Assembly: GCF_017873555.1 (NCBI RefSeq)
Contig: NZ_JAGGKE010000005.1
Location: 1-64,000, forward strand
From: Halorubrum trapanicum
GTDB lineage: Archaea; Halobacteriota; Halobacteria; Halobacteriales; Haloferacaceae
Direction of reading: 5' to 3'
Length of the DNA stretch: 64,000 nt
Numbering within the stretch: the first letter of the stretch is position 1; every line of letters starts with the position of its first letter. Below are positions 8,717-17,030 of the stretch, piece after piece. The position numbers and the translations under genes were made by a program. The notes beneath the pieces were generated by a model. The model ran no database searches and was not told the origin of the DNA. It saw only the letters and a list, made by a program, of their open reading frames with translations.

Positions 8717-11215
8717 TCAGCGCCCGCTCTCGGCGCCGGATCCCCGGAGTCCGTCGTCGAGACCGAGTCCGACCAGCCCGCCGTACCGGTCCCACACGAC
8801 GACGAGCGACGGGACGAGCAGGATCGAACAGAGGTAGGCGTAGAACACGCCCAGCGCGAGCAGGACCCCGAAGTCCCGAAGCAGGGGGATCACCGCGAGC
8901 CACAGGACCCCCAGCCCGGAGACCGTCGTGAGCATGCTGCCGGTGAGCGCGCCGCCCGTCCCGGCGATGGTGACGTCGAGCGCCTCGTCAATGGGAAGGC
9001 CCGACTTGTACTCGTCGACGAACCGGTGGACGAAGTGGACGGTGTAGTCGACGCCGAGTCCGATGGAGACGGAGAGTATCGGCGCGTTGATCGGCGTCAG
9101 CGGAATCGAGAACAGCCGCATCGATCCGACGAGCAACCCGACCGTGACGAGGACGGGAACGAGGTTCAGGAGGCCGTACACCGCCTTCCCTTCGAGGTAC
9201 GCGTACGACAGCGCTAAGAACAGCGCCGTGAGTCCGAAGGCGGCGAACAGGCTCCGGATCGCCGACTCCGTCAACAGGTCGATCACCGCCTCGTTGACGA
9301 CGAGGGAGCCGGTCGGCACGGCTTCGAGCGGGGTGCGCTCGGCGAGGCCGCGCACGTCGGCGACCGCCTCGGAGTTGTCGACGCCCGGCTCGATCGTGTA
9401 GTCGATCCGCGCGCTGCCGCGGTCGGCGGCCACGTAGCCGCGCGCCTGCCCCCCCGCGGAAGAGTCGAGCAGCGCGTCGTACACCTCGTCGACGTTCCGG
9501 TCCGGCACGCCGTTGCCGAGGCGGTCGTTGCGCTCGACCAGCGCCGCGAACTCGGGGTCCTGCGCCGCCCGGTCGTCGATCACGGTGACGACGCTCGTCG
9601 CCTGCGCGCGCCGCTCGTCGGTCGTCGCGAAGGTGTCCGGCGGGTTCCGCGTCGTCCGGTCGATCAGCTCCAAGGCGTCGTCGTCTCTGACCGACTGGTC
9701 GATATACAGCGTCACCGACCCCACGAAGTCCTGTTCGAACTCCTCTTCGAAGAGGTTCAACACGTCGAGGAACGTGTAGTCGGTCGGCGCGAACGGCTCC
9801 GGGAGGTCGGCGTACGTCTCCAGTCGGTCTTGGTCGGGGAAGAACGCCTCCTCCGAGAACTCCGTGTTCACGCCGGTGCCGTAGGCGCCGCCGACCGCGC
9901 CGCCGACGAGGAGGAGGGCGACGACGGCGACCGGGGCGATCCGCGAGAGGTCGACGCCGACGCGGAGGACGCGGGCGAGCCGCGACCCGCCCGACCCGAG
10001 CGCGCTCGTGCCGAACTCGGGGATCGGGAGCCCCTCCCGCCACCGGTCGGAGAGCACCTTCGCCGCCGGGAGGTAGACGCCGAATATCACCAGCGTGAAG
10101 ACGATCCCGGCGGCCGCGACGATCCCGAAGTCGCGGTTGGGGTCGAACGGGCTCACCACGTTGGAGACCAGCCCGAACACCGTGGTGATCGTCACGAGCA
10201 GGAAGGCGATGAGCAGCTGATCGGTCGTGGTCCGCATCGACGTCTCGATCCCCGTCCCAGTCGCTCGCTCCTCGCGATAGCGGTTGACGATGTGGATCCC
10301 GAAGTCGATCCCGACCGCGAGCAGGAGCGGGAAGACGGTCACGAGCGAGTCCGAGAACGGGATCCCGGCGTAGCCCATGAAGCCGAACGTCCACAGGAGC
10401 GACAGGAGCAGCGCCGAGAGTCCGATCGCCATGTCGAACGGATCGCGGTACGAGAAGATCAGGAATCCGACGATCAGGATTAGCGCCGCCGGGAAGACGA
10501 TGATCGCGGTGTCGGTCAACAGCGAGGTGATCTCCGACTGGAGGACGCCGTCGCCGAAGAGGATCGCGTTCTCGCCGGCCTCGTTGCCCGGGACGGAGTC
10601 GACGACGTCGACGCTGCGGGTCTGAAGCTCAGTGACCCGCGCCGTCGTCGCCGCGTCCGGCAGGTCGTAGGAGATCCCCACGATGGCCGTGTCGGCCGCC
10701 TGCGCGGTGGGGTTGTAGTCGACGGACACCTGCGCCGCGATCGCCCCGGCCGCGTCGGCCTCGGAGATGGCCGTCCGCAGTTCGGCGGGCGTCGCCTCCG
10801 CCACGGCGTCGCGCCGCTCGGCCGCGTTCGCCGCGTCCGGATCCAGCTGTCGCGCGATCGCGTCCGCGTGGCTCGACGTCGACGCGACCCGGAGCGTCGA
10901 GCGCGACTCCAGCCGGTGTTGGGTCTCCAAGGTCCGGATCAGCGCGTCGCGAGCGAGCACGTTGTCGTCGGAGACGATCACCTGCGCCGACGTCGCGGAG
11001 CCGCCGATCGACGTCTCGAACTCCTCGTCGATCTCGTCGAGCGCCTGCTGTGCGGGGATGTCCTGGGTGAACTGGTCCGCGCCCGCGCTCGTCTCGATAC
11101 CCGTCAGGCCGCCCGCGAAGGCGACGGTGACGAGCAGGAAGACCGCGATCACCGCCAGCGGCCGCTCCGTGACGACGCGGTCGATCCGCTCGATGACGCG
11201 GTCGGCCGCGGTCAC
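8717..11215 (-). CDS. RND superfamily exporter (MMPL type)
   Basis: This 832-residue protein has the duplicated RND plan: one helix near 20-40, a large extracellular loop to about 210, a five-helix bundle to about 365, another helix near 415-440, a second large loop to about 640, and a final five-helix bundle. The first bundle carries the VFPLLLAVGIDFGIHIVNRYREE motif and the second ILSVSIGLGVDYTVHFVHRFVDE, both typical of the MMPL/SSD-like RND group. Such proteins use the proton gradient to move lipids or hydrophobic compounds. It lies 60 bases downstream of the secreted CARDB-type protein gene and probably shares its transcript. The cargo is unknown. Confidence 0.93.
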   Translation of the reverse strand: MTAADRVIERIDRVVTERPLAVIAVFLLVTVAFAGGLTGIETSAGADQFTQDIPAQQALDEIDEEFETSIGGSATSAQVIVSDDNVLARDALIRTLETQHRLESRSTLRVASTSSHADAIARQLDPDAANAAERRDAVAEATPAELRTAISEADAAGAIAAQVSVDYNPTAQAADTAIVGISYDLPDAATTARVTELQTRSVDVVDSVPGNEAGENAILFGDGVLQSEITSLLTDTAIIVFPAALILIVGFLIFSYRDPFDMAIGLSALLLSLLWTFGFMGYAGIPFSDSLVTVFPLLLAVGIDFGIHIVNRYREERATGTGIETSMRTTTDQLLIAFLLVTITTVFGLVSNVVSPFDPNRDFGIVAAAGIVFTLVIFGVYLPAAKVLSDRWREGLPIPEFGTSALGSGGSRLARVLRVGVDLSRIAPVAVVALLLVGGAVGGAYGTGVNTEFSEEAFFPDQDRLETYADLPEPFAPTDYTFLDVLNLFEEEFEQDFVGSVTLYIDQSVRDDDALELIDRTTRNPPDTFATTDERRAQATSVVTVIDDRAAQDPEFAALVERNDRLGNGVPDRNVDEVYDALLDSSAGGQARGYVAADRGSARIDYTIEPGVDNSEAVADVRGLAERTPLEAVPTGSLVVNEAVIDLLTESAIRSLFAAFGLTALFLALSYAYLEGKAVYGLLNLVPVLVTVGLLVGSMRLFSIPLTPINAPILSVSIGLGVDYTVHFVHRFVDEYKSGLPIDEALDVTIAGTGGALTGSMLTTVSGLGVLWLAVIPLLRDFGVLLALGVFYAYLCSILLVPSLVVVWDRYGGLVGLGLDDGLRGSGAESGR

Positions 11216-11275
11216 CGGCGCCCCGCTGTCCGGCGTGCCGTCGCTCGGCGTTCAGTGGCGTGTCCCGTCATCTGA

Positions 11276-12988
11276 TCACCGCCGTCGGTACCAGACGGCG
11301 CCGCCGACCGCGGCGACAACGAGCAGGACGACGACGGCGATCAGTCCGGTCGGCGCGCCCCCGTCGTCGACGGCGGCGGTCACGGACACCGGGACCTGCG
11401 TGACGTCCGAGATGCGGTCGTTGCCCCGCTCGTCGTCGTACCGGAAGTCGAGTTCGATCGGGTGGTCCTCGACGCTCGCGCCCGGCGCGGCCGACACCTC
11501 GAACCAGATCTCCTCGGACTCGCCGGGCTCCAGCTCGTCGACGAACGCCTCGTCGTTGACCGCCGTCAGCGGGCTGTCGGCGTAGAGACCGGCGTTGATC
11601 GACGACAGCGTCTCCGGCCGCCGGTTCGTGATCTCCACGTCGATCCGCGTGGTCTCGCCGGCCGAGACCGTGGCGTTGTCGACGGCGAGATCGAACTCGG
11701 GCTGTCGCGGCGCGACCTCGACGCGGCGGGTCTCTTCGACGGCGACCGTCGCGTCGCCGCTGTCGTACTCGGTCGTGAAGCGGAACTGCCGCGGCCCGGG
11801 GTCCGCGCTCCCGCTCACGTCGGCGTCGAACGAGAACTCCGCGGACTCGCCCGCCGGGATCGTCGGGAGCGCGTACCGGCTCTCGCCGAGGCTCACGCGG
11901 TTGCTCCCGGAGTCGGCGACGAGGACCGCGTTCTCGACGTCGAGCGGTCCCTCGTTGGTGATCGTGCCGGAGACCGTCCCGGAGTAGCCGACTTCGAGCG
12001 TCCCGGAGACATCGTCCAGGGAGAACGCCTGCTCGCGGATCGGGACGACGCCGGCGCGCGCGGCGGCCGCGGTCGCGTCGACCCCGTTCGGGTCGCGGTA
12101 GTCGACGGTCGAGGAGAGCGCGTACGCGCCGCCGCCGAACGCCTCGCCGACCGACGAGTCGAACGTCACCGTCCGGTTCTCGCCGGGCGACCAGTCGCCG
12201 ACGAACGACTGACCGCCGCCCTCGCCGGACCCGAGCCGGACCCCCGGGCTGGTCGTCGTTCCGGAGACGACTGCGTCGCGGGCGGTCTCATCGCCGACGT
12301 TCGACATCGTGACGGTCACGTCGCCGCCGCCGCCGACCTGCGCGTCGGTGTCGGTCTCCAGCACCGCGAAGCGCGCGCCGTCGTCGACGACGATGGTCAG
12401 GTCGAAGTCGTCGATCCCCCGGCGGTCCTTGTGGTCGTTGAACTCGGGGATGACCTCGAAGGTGTACCGGTAGCGGGCCGTCGCCTCCACCTCGTACCTG
12501 CCGTCGGGCACGTCGTCGGGCACGGTCACGTCGAGGGGGACGGAGACGGGGCTCGCGGAGGTCGGCACGTCGCCGACCGGTATCTTGCCGTCCTCAACGT
12601 CGACCGGTACGTCGCCGTCGTCGACTTCGAGGGTGAGCCCGCGGGCGGTGGTCACCCGGGAGTCAAGCTGGTTGCCGATCTCCATCTCGCCGGTGTTGAT
12701 GATGTCGACGGTCACCGTCGACTCGGCGCCGCTGGGCACCGACCGCTGCGAGACGAACAGATCCAGCACCGGCGACCCGCGGATCTGTCTGGGGGTCGGG
12801 TCGGACTCCGTCTGCGCGACGGCGCCGTCTGCGATCGGGCCGTCGACCCCCGAGAGCGCGGCGGAGCCGCCGCCGGAGGCGCCCCCAGCGCTCGGCGCCG
12901 CGGCGCCGGCGAGCGAGACGCCGACGAGGAGCGCGCTCGCGGCGACGACGGCGAGCGCGACGGTCGCGAGCCGCGTCGACCGACTCAT
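11276..12988 (-). CDS. Secreted, membrane-anchored CARDB/COG1361-type protein
   Basis: This 570-residue protein has an N-terminal signal peptide (MSRSTRLATVALAVVAASALL), a long series of beta-rich, Ig-like segments with repeated NxGxxxxxxV and xxAGESxxxxF patterns typical of CARDB/S-layer-associated domains, and a C-terminal helix (about 545-565) followed by RRR. The chain should therefore be outside the cell and anchored at its C terminus. ATG 12988 is chosen because it begins the signal peptide; the longer frame to 13117 adds non-signal sequence. It is directly upstream of the RND exporter, which suggests it is its extracellular partner. Confidence 0.88.
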   Translation of the reverse strand: MSRSTRLATVALAVVAASALLVGVSLAGAAAPSAGGASGGGSAALSGVDGPIADGAVAQTESDPTPRQIRGSPVLDLFVSQRSVPSGAESTVTVDIINTGEMEIGNQLDSRVTTARGLTLEVDDGDVPVDVEDGKIPVGDVPTSASPVSVPLDVTVPDDVPDGRYEVEATARYRYTFEVIPEFNDHKDRRGIDDFDLTIVVDDGARFAVLETDTDAQVGGGGDVTVTMSNVGDETARDAVVSGTTTSPGVRLGSGEGGGQSFVGDWSPGENRTVTFDSSVGEAFGGGAYALSSTVDYRDPNGVDATAAAARAGVVPIREQAFSLDDVSGTLEVGYSGTVSGTITNEGPLDVENAVLVADSGSNRVSLGESRYALPTIPAGESAEFSFDADVSGSADPGPRQFRFTTEYDSGDATVAVEETRRVEVAPRQPEFDLAVDNATVSAGETTRIDVEITNRRPETLSSINAGLYADSPLTAVNDEAFVDELEPGESEEIWFEVSAAPGASVEDHPIELDFRYDDERGNDRISDVTQVPVSVTAAVDDGGAPTGLIAVVVLLVVAAVGGAVWYRRR

Positions 12989-13102
12989 CGATCCCCTCCA
13001 GCGGTCCCGCGGGCGGAGCTGGTCGGCGGCGCCGACCGGCCGTACCGTGACGCGTCGAAACGAGTCATACGGTCCGCTCGGTCTCCCGAGGAATAAGCGT
13101 GT

Positions 13103-13120
13103 TGAATGAACGTTCAATCA
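13103..13120. promoter_or_regulatory. Palindromic operator upstream of TetR gene
   Basis: TGAATGAACGTTCAATCA is an 18-bp palindrome with a single mismatched pair and a perfect 10-bp core (TGAACGTTCA). It lies between the divergent TetR and CARDB/RND genes, about 5 bases upstream of the TetR TATA box. Size and position fit a TetR-family dimer site controlling both directions. Confidence 0.65.
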
Positions 13121-13125
13121 GGGGC

Positions 13126-13134
13126 CATATATAG
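13126..13134 (+). promoter_or_regulatory. TATA box of TetR gene
   Basis: CATATATAG is centred about 25 bases before the ATG at 13155, which predicts a leaderless transcript. Confidence 0.6.
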
Positions 13135-13154
13135 CGCACTCGTCTACGCGACGT

Positions 13155-13886
13155 ATGAACGACCCGTTCGCGGAGCCGTCGGACACCCGACAGGCGATCC
13201 TCGGCGCGGCGTTCCGCGCGCTCTGTGAACACGGGTACGCGAACGTCACGATCCAGCGGATCGGCGACGAGTTCGACAAGAGTCCCTCGCTGGTGTATCA
13301 CCACTACGACGGGAAAGACGACCTGCTGATCGATCTGTTGGGGTTCCTGCTCGACGAGTTCGAGGCGTCCATCGCCGACGGGGCCGTCGCAGAGCCGTCG
13401 GAAGGAGACGACGCGGCCGCGAGGGTGGGGACCGAGATAGCCCCGGAGGAGGCGTTCGATCGCTCGGCGCGCGACCAGCTCGACGGCTACCTCACGGCCG
13501 CGGTCGATCCCGCGTCGCTCGACGAGGAGTACGCCCCCGACGCGCGGTTCGTCACGGTGATGACCGAACTCCGGTCGCAGGCCGGCAGCGACGAGGCGTA
13601 CCGCGAACACTTCGACCGCAGCGACCGCGTCTTCGGCGAGTACCTCAAGCGACTCGTCCGCGAGGCGGCGGCCGACGCGTCCCGCGACGGCGCCGAGGGG
13701 ACGAACGGCGACCGCTCCGTCGCCGCGTCGGAAGTCGCGTCGACGCTCCAGACGTTCGCCACCGGAGCGATGTTCCGGTGGACGACGACGAACGAGAAGT
13801 CGTGGGTCGCGGAGTCGCGGGGCGGGATCGACCGATACCTGGAAGCGATGCTGCCGCTCGTCGAGACGACCGGTTCGGGGGAGTAG
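13155..13886 (+). CDS. TetR/AcrR family transcriptional regulator
   Basis: This 243-residue regulator has its helix-turn-helix at about residues 10-55: TRQAILGAAFRALCEHGYANVTIQRIGDEFDKSPSLVYHHYDGKDDLL, with the family's YxHYxxKxxL ending. The remainder is a ligand-binding domain with an acidic insertion near 75-110. It is divergent from the CARDB-RND operon, and a palindromic operator lies between them. By analogy with TetR-RND pairs elsewhere, it probably represses the exporter operon and itself until a transported compound binds. The ligand is unknown. Confidence 0.93.
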   Translation: MNDPFAEPSDTRQAILGAAFRALCEHGYANVTIQRIGDEFDKSPSLVYHHYDGKDDLLIDLLGFLLDEFEASIADGAVAEPSEGDDAAARVGTEIAPEEAFDRSARDQLDGYLTAAVDPASLDEEYAPDARFVTVMTELRSQAGSDEAYREHFDRSDRVFGEYLKRLVREAAADASRDGAEGTNGDRSVAASEVASTLQTFATGAMFRWTTTNEKSWVAESRGGIDRYLEAMLPLVETTGSGE

Positions 13887-13901
13887 CGGGCCGAGGCGCC
13901 G

Positions 13902-14603
13902 TCAGCGGTCCGTGACGCCCTCGGCGTCCATCCGGGAGACCTCCTCTTCGAGCCACTCGCGGAGCCACTTCACGCGCTTGATGCGCTGGTGGGCGATGCC
14001 CTCGGCGGTGTCGGAGACGACGCGATCCGTGTGGTCGTACGCGCGCTGGAGCACGCGGTCGACCATCTTCGCGGCGTCCATGTGCGTGCGCGACTCGTAG
14101 CCCATCCGCAACAGCATGAGGACGGCGCCGTTGGCGCCGACCTTGTCGAGCACGTCGGCCTCGATCAGACACCGGCTTTCGAGGGGCACGTCGGCGAGGT
14201 CGCCGGTGTAGGAGTGATCGACGACCGCCCCGCACACCTCCTCGATGAACGACTCCGGGTAGTTGCCGCGGCTCTGGAGGTACTCGCGGGTGACGCGCGC
14301 GCCGGCCTCCGCGTGAACGTCCTGTTCGGCCTCCAGCTTGGCGACGTCGTGGAAGACGGCGGCGACGCGGACCACGTCGACGTCGGCGCCCTCGGCCTCG
14401 GCGATTTCGGTCGCGAGGTCGACGACGTTGAGGATGTGGTTGAAGCGGTACGACGACGAGTGCCAGGGGTACCAGCGCATGCGTCCGCCGTCGTCCTCGC
14501 CCTCGACGCTGGCCGCGAGGTAGTCGCGGACGAACCCCTTCATCTCCTCGAAATCCTCGTCGCTCACCTCCGTTTCCTTAATTTCGACGCCCACCGGGAC
14601 CAC
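13902..14603 (-). CDS. HD domain hydrolase
   Basis: This 233-residue protein has the HD metal-binding set: an upstream histidine in YRFNHILNVV, the HD pair in AVFHDVAKLE near residue 85, and a later histidine/aspartate set around VVDHSY and EADVLDK. HD proteins hydrolyse phosphomonoesters or phosphodiesters such as nucleotides. The start is GTG at 14603 (or GTG 14594), and an AT-rich promoter-like stretch lies about 27 bases before it. It is divergent from the cation transporter gene. The substrate is unknown. Confidence 0.9.
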   Translation of the reverse strand: MVPVGVEIKETEVSDEDFEEMKGFVRDYLAASVEGEDDGGRMRWYPWHSSSYRFNHILNVVDLATEIAEAEGADVDVVRVAAVFHDVAKLEAEQDVHAEAGARVTREYLQSRGNYPESFIEEVCGAVVDHSYTGDLADVPLESRCLIEADVLDKVGANGAVLMLLRMGYESRTHMDAAKMVDRVLQRAYDHTDRVVSDTAEGIAHQRIKRVKWLREWLEEEVSRMDAEGVTDR

Positions 14604-14741
14604 CTCGGGCGAAAAGATCGTGATTCATTACCGTAGCCGAGGAGCGTTTCGGTCTTAGGCGTTACGACGGAGTCTCCCGCCGGAGACGGCCGGCGGGGAC
14701 GGTCGCCGTCGGGCGGCGAGGCGAGATTCGACGCGACGCGA

Positions 14742-14757
14742 GACCCTTAACAGGGTC
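14742..14757. promoter_or_regulatory. Palindrome over promoter of cation diffusion facilitator gene
   Basis: GACCCT and AGGGTC form an inverted repeat around TTAAC, which sits about 27 bases before the ATG at 14776 where the TATA box is expected. A metal-sensing repressor could bind here; none is identified. Confidence 0.35.
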
Positions 14758-14775
14758 CGGGGCGCACCGAACTCT

Positions 14776-15696
14776 ATGTTGAGCCCCTTCGGGGACGGCG
14801 ACCGCGCCCGGTTCCAGCGGGCGGCGGCGGTGAACGTCGCCGGCAACGCGGTGAAGATCGCGGTCGAGGGGGCGGCGGGGCTCGCGTTCGGCAGCGTCGC
14901 GCTGGTGGCCGACGCCGCCCACTCCGTCGCCGACCTCGTCGCCAGCGCGGTCGTGTTCGTCTGGGGGGGATCGCGGTACGAGAGCGCCGACGAGACGCAT
15001 CCGCACGGCCACCAGCGGATCGAGCCGCTGACGGCGCTGCTCGTCGGCGCGACCATCGTCGTCCTCGGGCTCCTCCTGTTGCGCGAGTCGGTCCTCGGGC
15101 TGCTCGGGACGCACAGTCCGCCTCAGAAGAGCCTCCTCCTCGTCGCCGCGCTGCTGTTCGCGATGGCGGACATGTACCTGCTGTACTGGTACACGGAGCT
15201 GGTGAACGCCGACCTCGGCTCGACGGCGCTCGCCGCGCTCGCGGTCGACTGCCTCAACGATATCTACACCACGATCGCGGCGCTCGTCGGCGTGTTCGGC
15301 GTGTTCCTCGACGTCCCGATCCTCGACCCGATCGCCGGCGCGCTCGTCAGCGTCCTCGTCGTCTATCAGGGGATCGAGATCGGCCGCGAGAACGTCACCT
15401 ACCTCGTCGGGGGCGCCCCGCCGGCGGGCGACCGCGAGCGCGTCGTCGCCGCGCTCCGCGAGAACCCCGCGGTCGAGGGGGTCCACGACCTCACCGTGTT
15501 CTACGACGGGACCGACCTGGAGGTCGAGGTCCACGTCGAGGTCGACGGGGAGATGACGCTCCGGGAGGCCCACGACGTAGAGACGGAGCTCGTCACGAGC
15601 CTCCGCGCACTGGAGGACGTCGGCGACGTCCACGTCCACCTCGACCCCTCCGGACTCGGCGAGTGGAAGGACGCCGAAGACCGGGGCGGCGAGTAG
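14776..15696 (+). CDS. Cation diffusion facilitator transporter
   Basis: This 306-residue protein has six transmembrane helices in residues 15-205 and a cytoplasmic ferredoxin-like C-terminal domain (about 210-300) ending in a DVHVHLD segment with metal-site histidines. It exchanges divalent metal for protons at the membrane. The transport site reads H49-x3-D53 in helix 2 and D158-x3-D162 (DCLND) in helix 5. The usual zinc form has His in helix 5, so Mn, Fe or another metal is possible. A palindrome overlaps its promoter. Confidence 0.93.
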   Translation: MLSPFGDGDRARFQRAAAVNVAGNAVKIAVEGAAGLAFGSVALVADAAHSVADLVASAVVFVWGGSRYESADETHPHGHQRIEPLTALLVGATIVVLGLLLLRESVLGLLGTHSPPQKSLLLVAALLFAMADMYLLYWYTELVNADLGSTALAALAVDCLNDIYTTIAALVGVFGVFLDVPILDPIAGALVSVLVVYQGIEIGRENVTYLVGGAPPAGDRERVVAALRENPAVEGVHDLTVFYDGTDLEVEVHVEVDGEMTLREAHDVETELVTSLRALEDVGDVHVHLDPSGLGEWKDAEDRGGE

Positions 15697-15786
15697 AACG
15701 GAGAGATCCGTGCGAGCGAGGAGACGGAGACGAACGAGGGAGTCGCCCGGCGTGCGGGTTAACTCGCCGGCGCCCCTACCGATGGC

Positions 15787-16497
15787 ATGTTCAAGCGGGG
15801 CTGGCTGAAGATGACGTGGCGCGACGCGCTGTTCTGTCACTGGCCCGTCGATCCCGCCGTCGTCTCCGCCACGCTCCCCGACCGGCTCTCGGTCGCCACC
15901 CACCGAGACGACGCGTACCTGAGCGTCGTCGCCTTCGTGATGGACGACATCCGTCCGCGCGGGGCGCCCGTCGGGCTCTCGTTCCCGGAGCTCAACCTCC
16001 GGACCTACGTCGAGGGGCCCGACGGTCCGGGCATCTACTTCTACAACCTCGACGCGGACGACCGGATCGGCGTCGCGGCCGCGCGGCGACTGTTCGCGCT
16101 CCCGTACTACCGCGCGGCGATGGACGTGTCTCGCCCCGAGACCACCGATCGTTCGGCAAGCGCGGGCGGCCCCGTTCGGTTCACCAGCCGCCGGACCCAC
16201 CCCGGCGTTCCCCACGTGCGGTTCGACGCGACCTACGAGCCGACGGGCGAGGCGTTCGCCGCCGAGCCGGGGTCGCTCGACGCGTTTCTCGCCGAGAACT
16301 ACCGGTTCTACGCCGCGGGGAACCAGCTGTACTGCGGGGAGATCACCCACGACCCGTGGAGGCTCCGGGAGGCGACCGTCGACCTCCGGGCGAACACCCT
16401 GTTCGAGGCGAACGGGTTCGACCGGCCCGACGGCGACCCGCTCGCCCGCTACGCGGAGCCGATCGAGGTGGGCGCGGACCGGATTCGATCGGTCTGA
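15787..16497 (+). CDS. DUF2071 family protein
   Basis: This 236-residue protein matches the YqjF/DUF2071 pattern: an N-terminal MTWRDALFCHWPVDP, then VVAFVMDDIRPRG, FPELNLRTYV and YFYNLDADDRIGVAAARRLFALPYYRA. The family resembles an acetoacetate decarboxylase-like fold, but its activity is not established. The gene stands alone. Its 3' end faces a dispersed repeat and then the convergent glutamate dehydrogenase gene. Confidence 0.92.
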   Translation: MFKRGWLKMTWRDALFCHWPVDPAVVSATLPDRLSVATHRDDAYLSVVAFVMDDIRPRGAPVGLSFPELNLRTYVEGPDGPGIYFYNLDADDRIGVAAARRLFALPYYRAAMDVSRPETTDRSASAGGPVRFTSRRTHPGVPHVRFDATYEPTGEAFAAEPGSLDAFLAENYRFYAAGNQLYCGEITHDPWRLREATVDLRANTLFEANGFDRPDGDPLARYAEPIEVGADRIRSV

Positions 16498-16536
16498 CGA
16501 ACGGTATTTAAACGATTGCGAGCGACTGCGACGATG

Positions 16537-16980
16537 ACTTATAAAGAGCGGTGCGGTGGCGCGCCCCGGTGAGCGGCCCGGAGGGCCGCGAACCGACGGT
16601 GCGAGGGAGTCGGTCGCCCGGAGCGAAGCGGAGGGCGACCGACGAGGCTGGGGAGGCGTGAGGTGCTGTGCGGGGCGGGACTCAAAGGGGCAGCCGCGAG
16701 GGCGAAGGCGCGCGACGTAAGCACCGAGGGAGCGAACGGAGTGAGCGACCGAGGCGCGCAGCGAGCGCACCGAGCCCTCGCGGCTGGGGCTTTGGAGGTG
16801 TTCGCCGTCGATCTCCGGTCAATCATTTATACCCGAGCGGCTGGGGCTTTGGAGGTGTTCGCCGTCGATCCGAGGCCGTTCATTCATAAGTGAGGGGCTA
16901 GGGATTTGGAGGTCCGCACCGCTTCGTCTGTCACTTATAAATAGCCGGCACCGGCACCAAGATTTCACTTATAAACAACC
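16537..16980 (+). repeat. Dispersed repeat family, copy 2
   Basis: No gene is credible in this 530-base gap between two convergent 3' ends. In order it holds: a TATA-like box (16537-16546), a triloop hairpin GCGGCCC-GGA-GGGCCGC (16573-16589), an 11-bp hairpin (16609-16643), the shared GACGAGGCTGGGGAGGCGTG block, a long stem (16691-16786), two CGGCTGGGGCTTTGG units and two degenerate ones. TATA-like boxes occur at 16824, 16881, 16932 and 16966. Over about 16640-16830 it closely resembles copy 1. The short frames 16663-16893 repeat the peptide AAGALEVFAVD and are probably not translated. Confidence 0.78.
16691..16786 (+). repeat. Long-range stem in repeat copy 2
   Basis: CAGCCGCGAGGGC (16691-16703) is perfectly complementary to 16774-16786, and after a small internal loop 16707-16713 pairs with 16765-16771 at six of seven positions. 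Compared with copy 1, a G-C pair became C-G and a T-A pair became C-G, so the pairing is kept while the sequence changes. Confidence 0.65.
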
Positions 16981-17030
16981 GCTCAGTCGTCTAGATAAAC
17001 GCACTCCCGCGATCGCTCGTCGCTCGCCGT

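Noticed and set aside
14662-16770. 702-residue frame antisense to the cation transporter and DUF2071 genes
   Set aside because: It runs through two clear genes and the repeat, and has no recognisable domains.
16663-16893. Short frames with repeated AAGALEVFAVD
   Set aside because: The peptide repeat follows the DNA repeat; no start or ribosome-site support and no acidic bias. Treated as repeat DNA.
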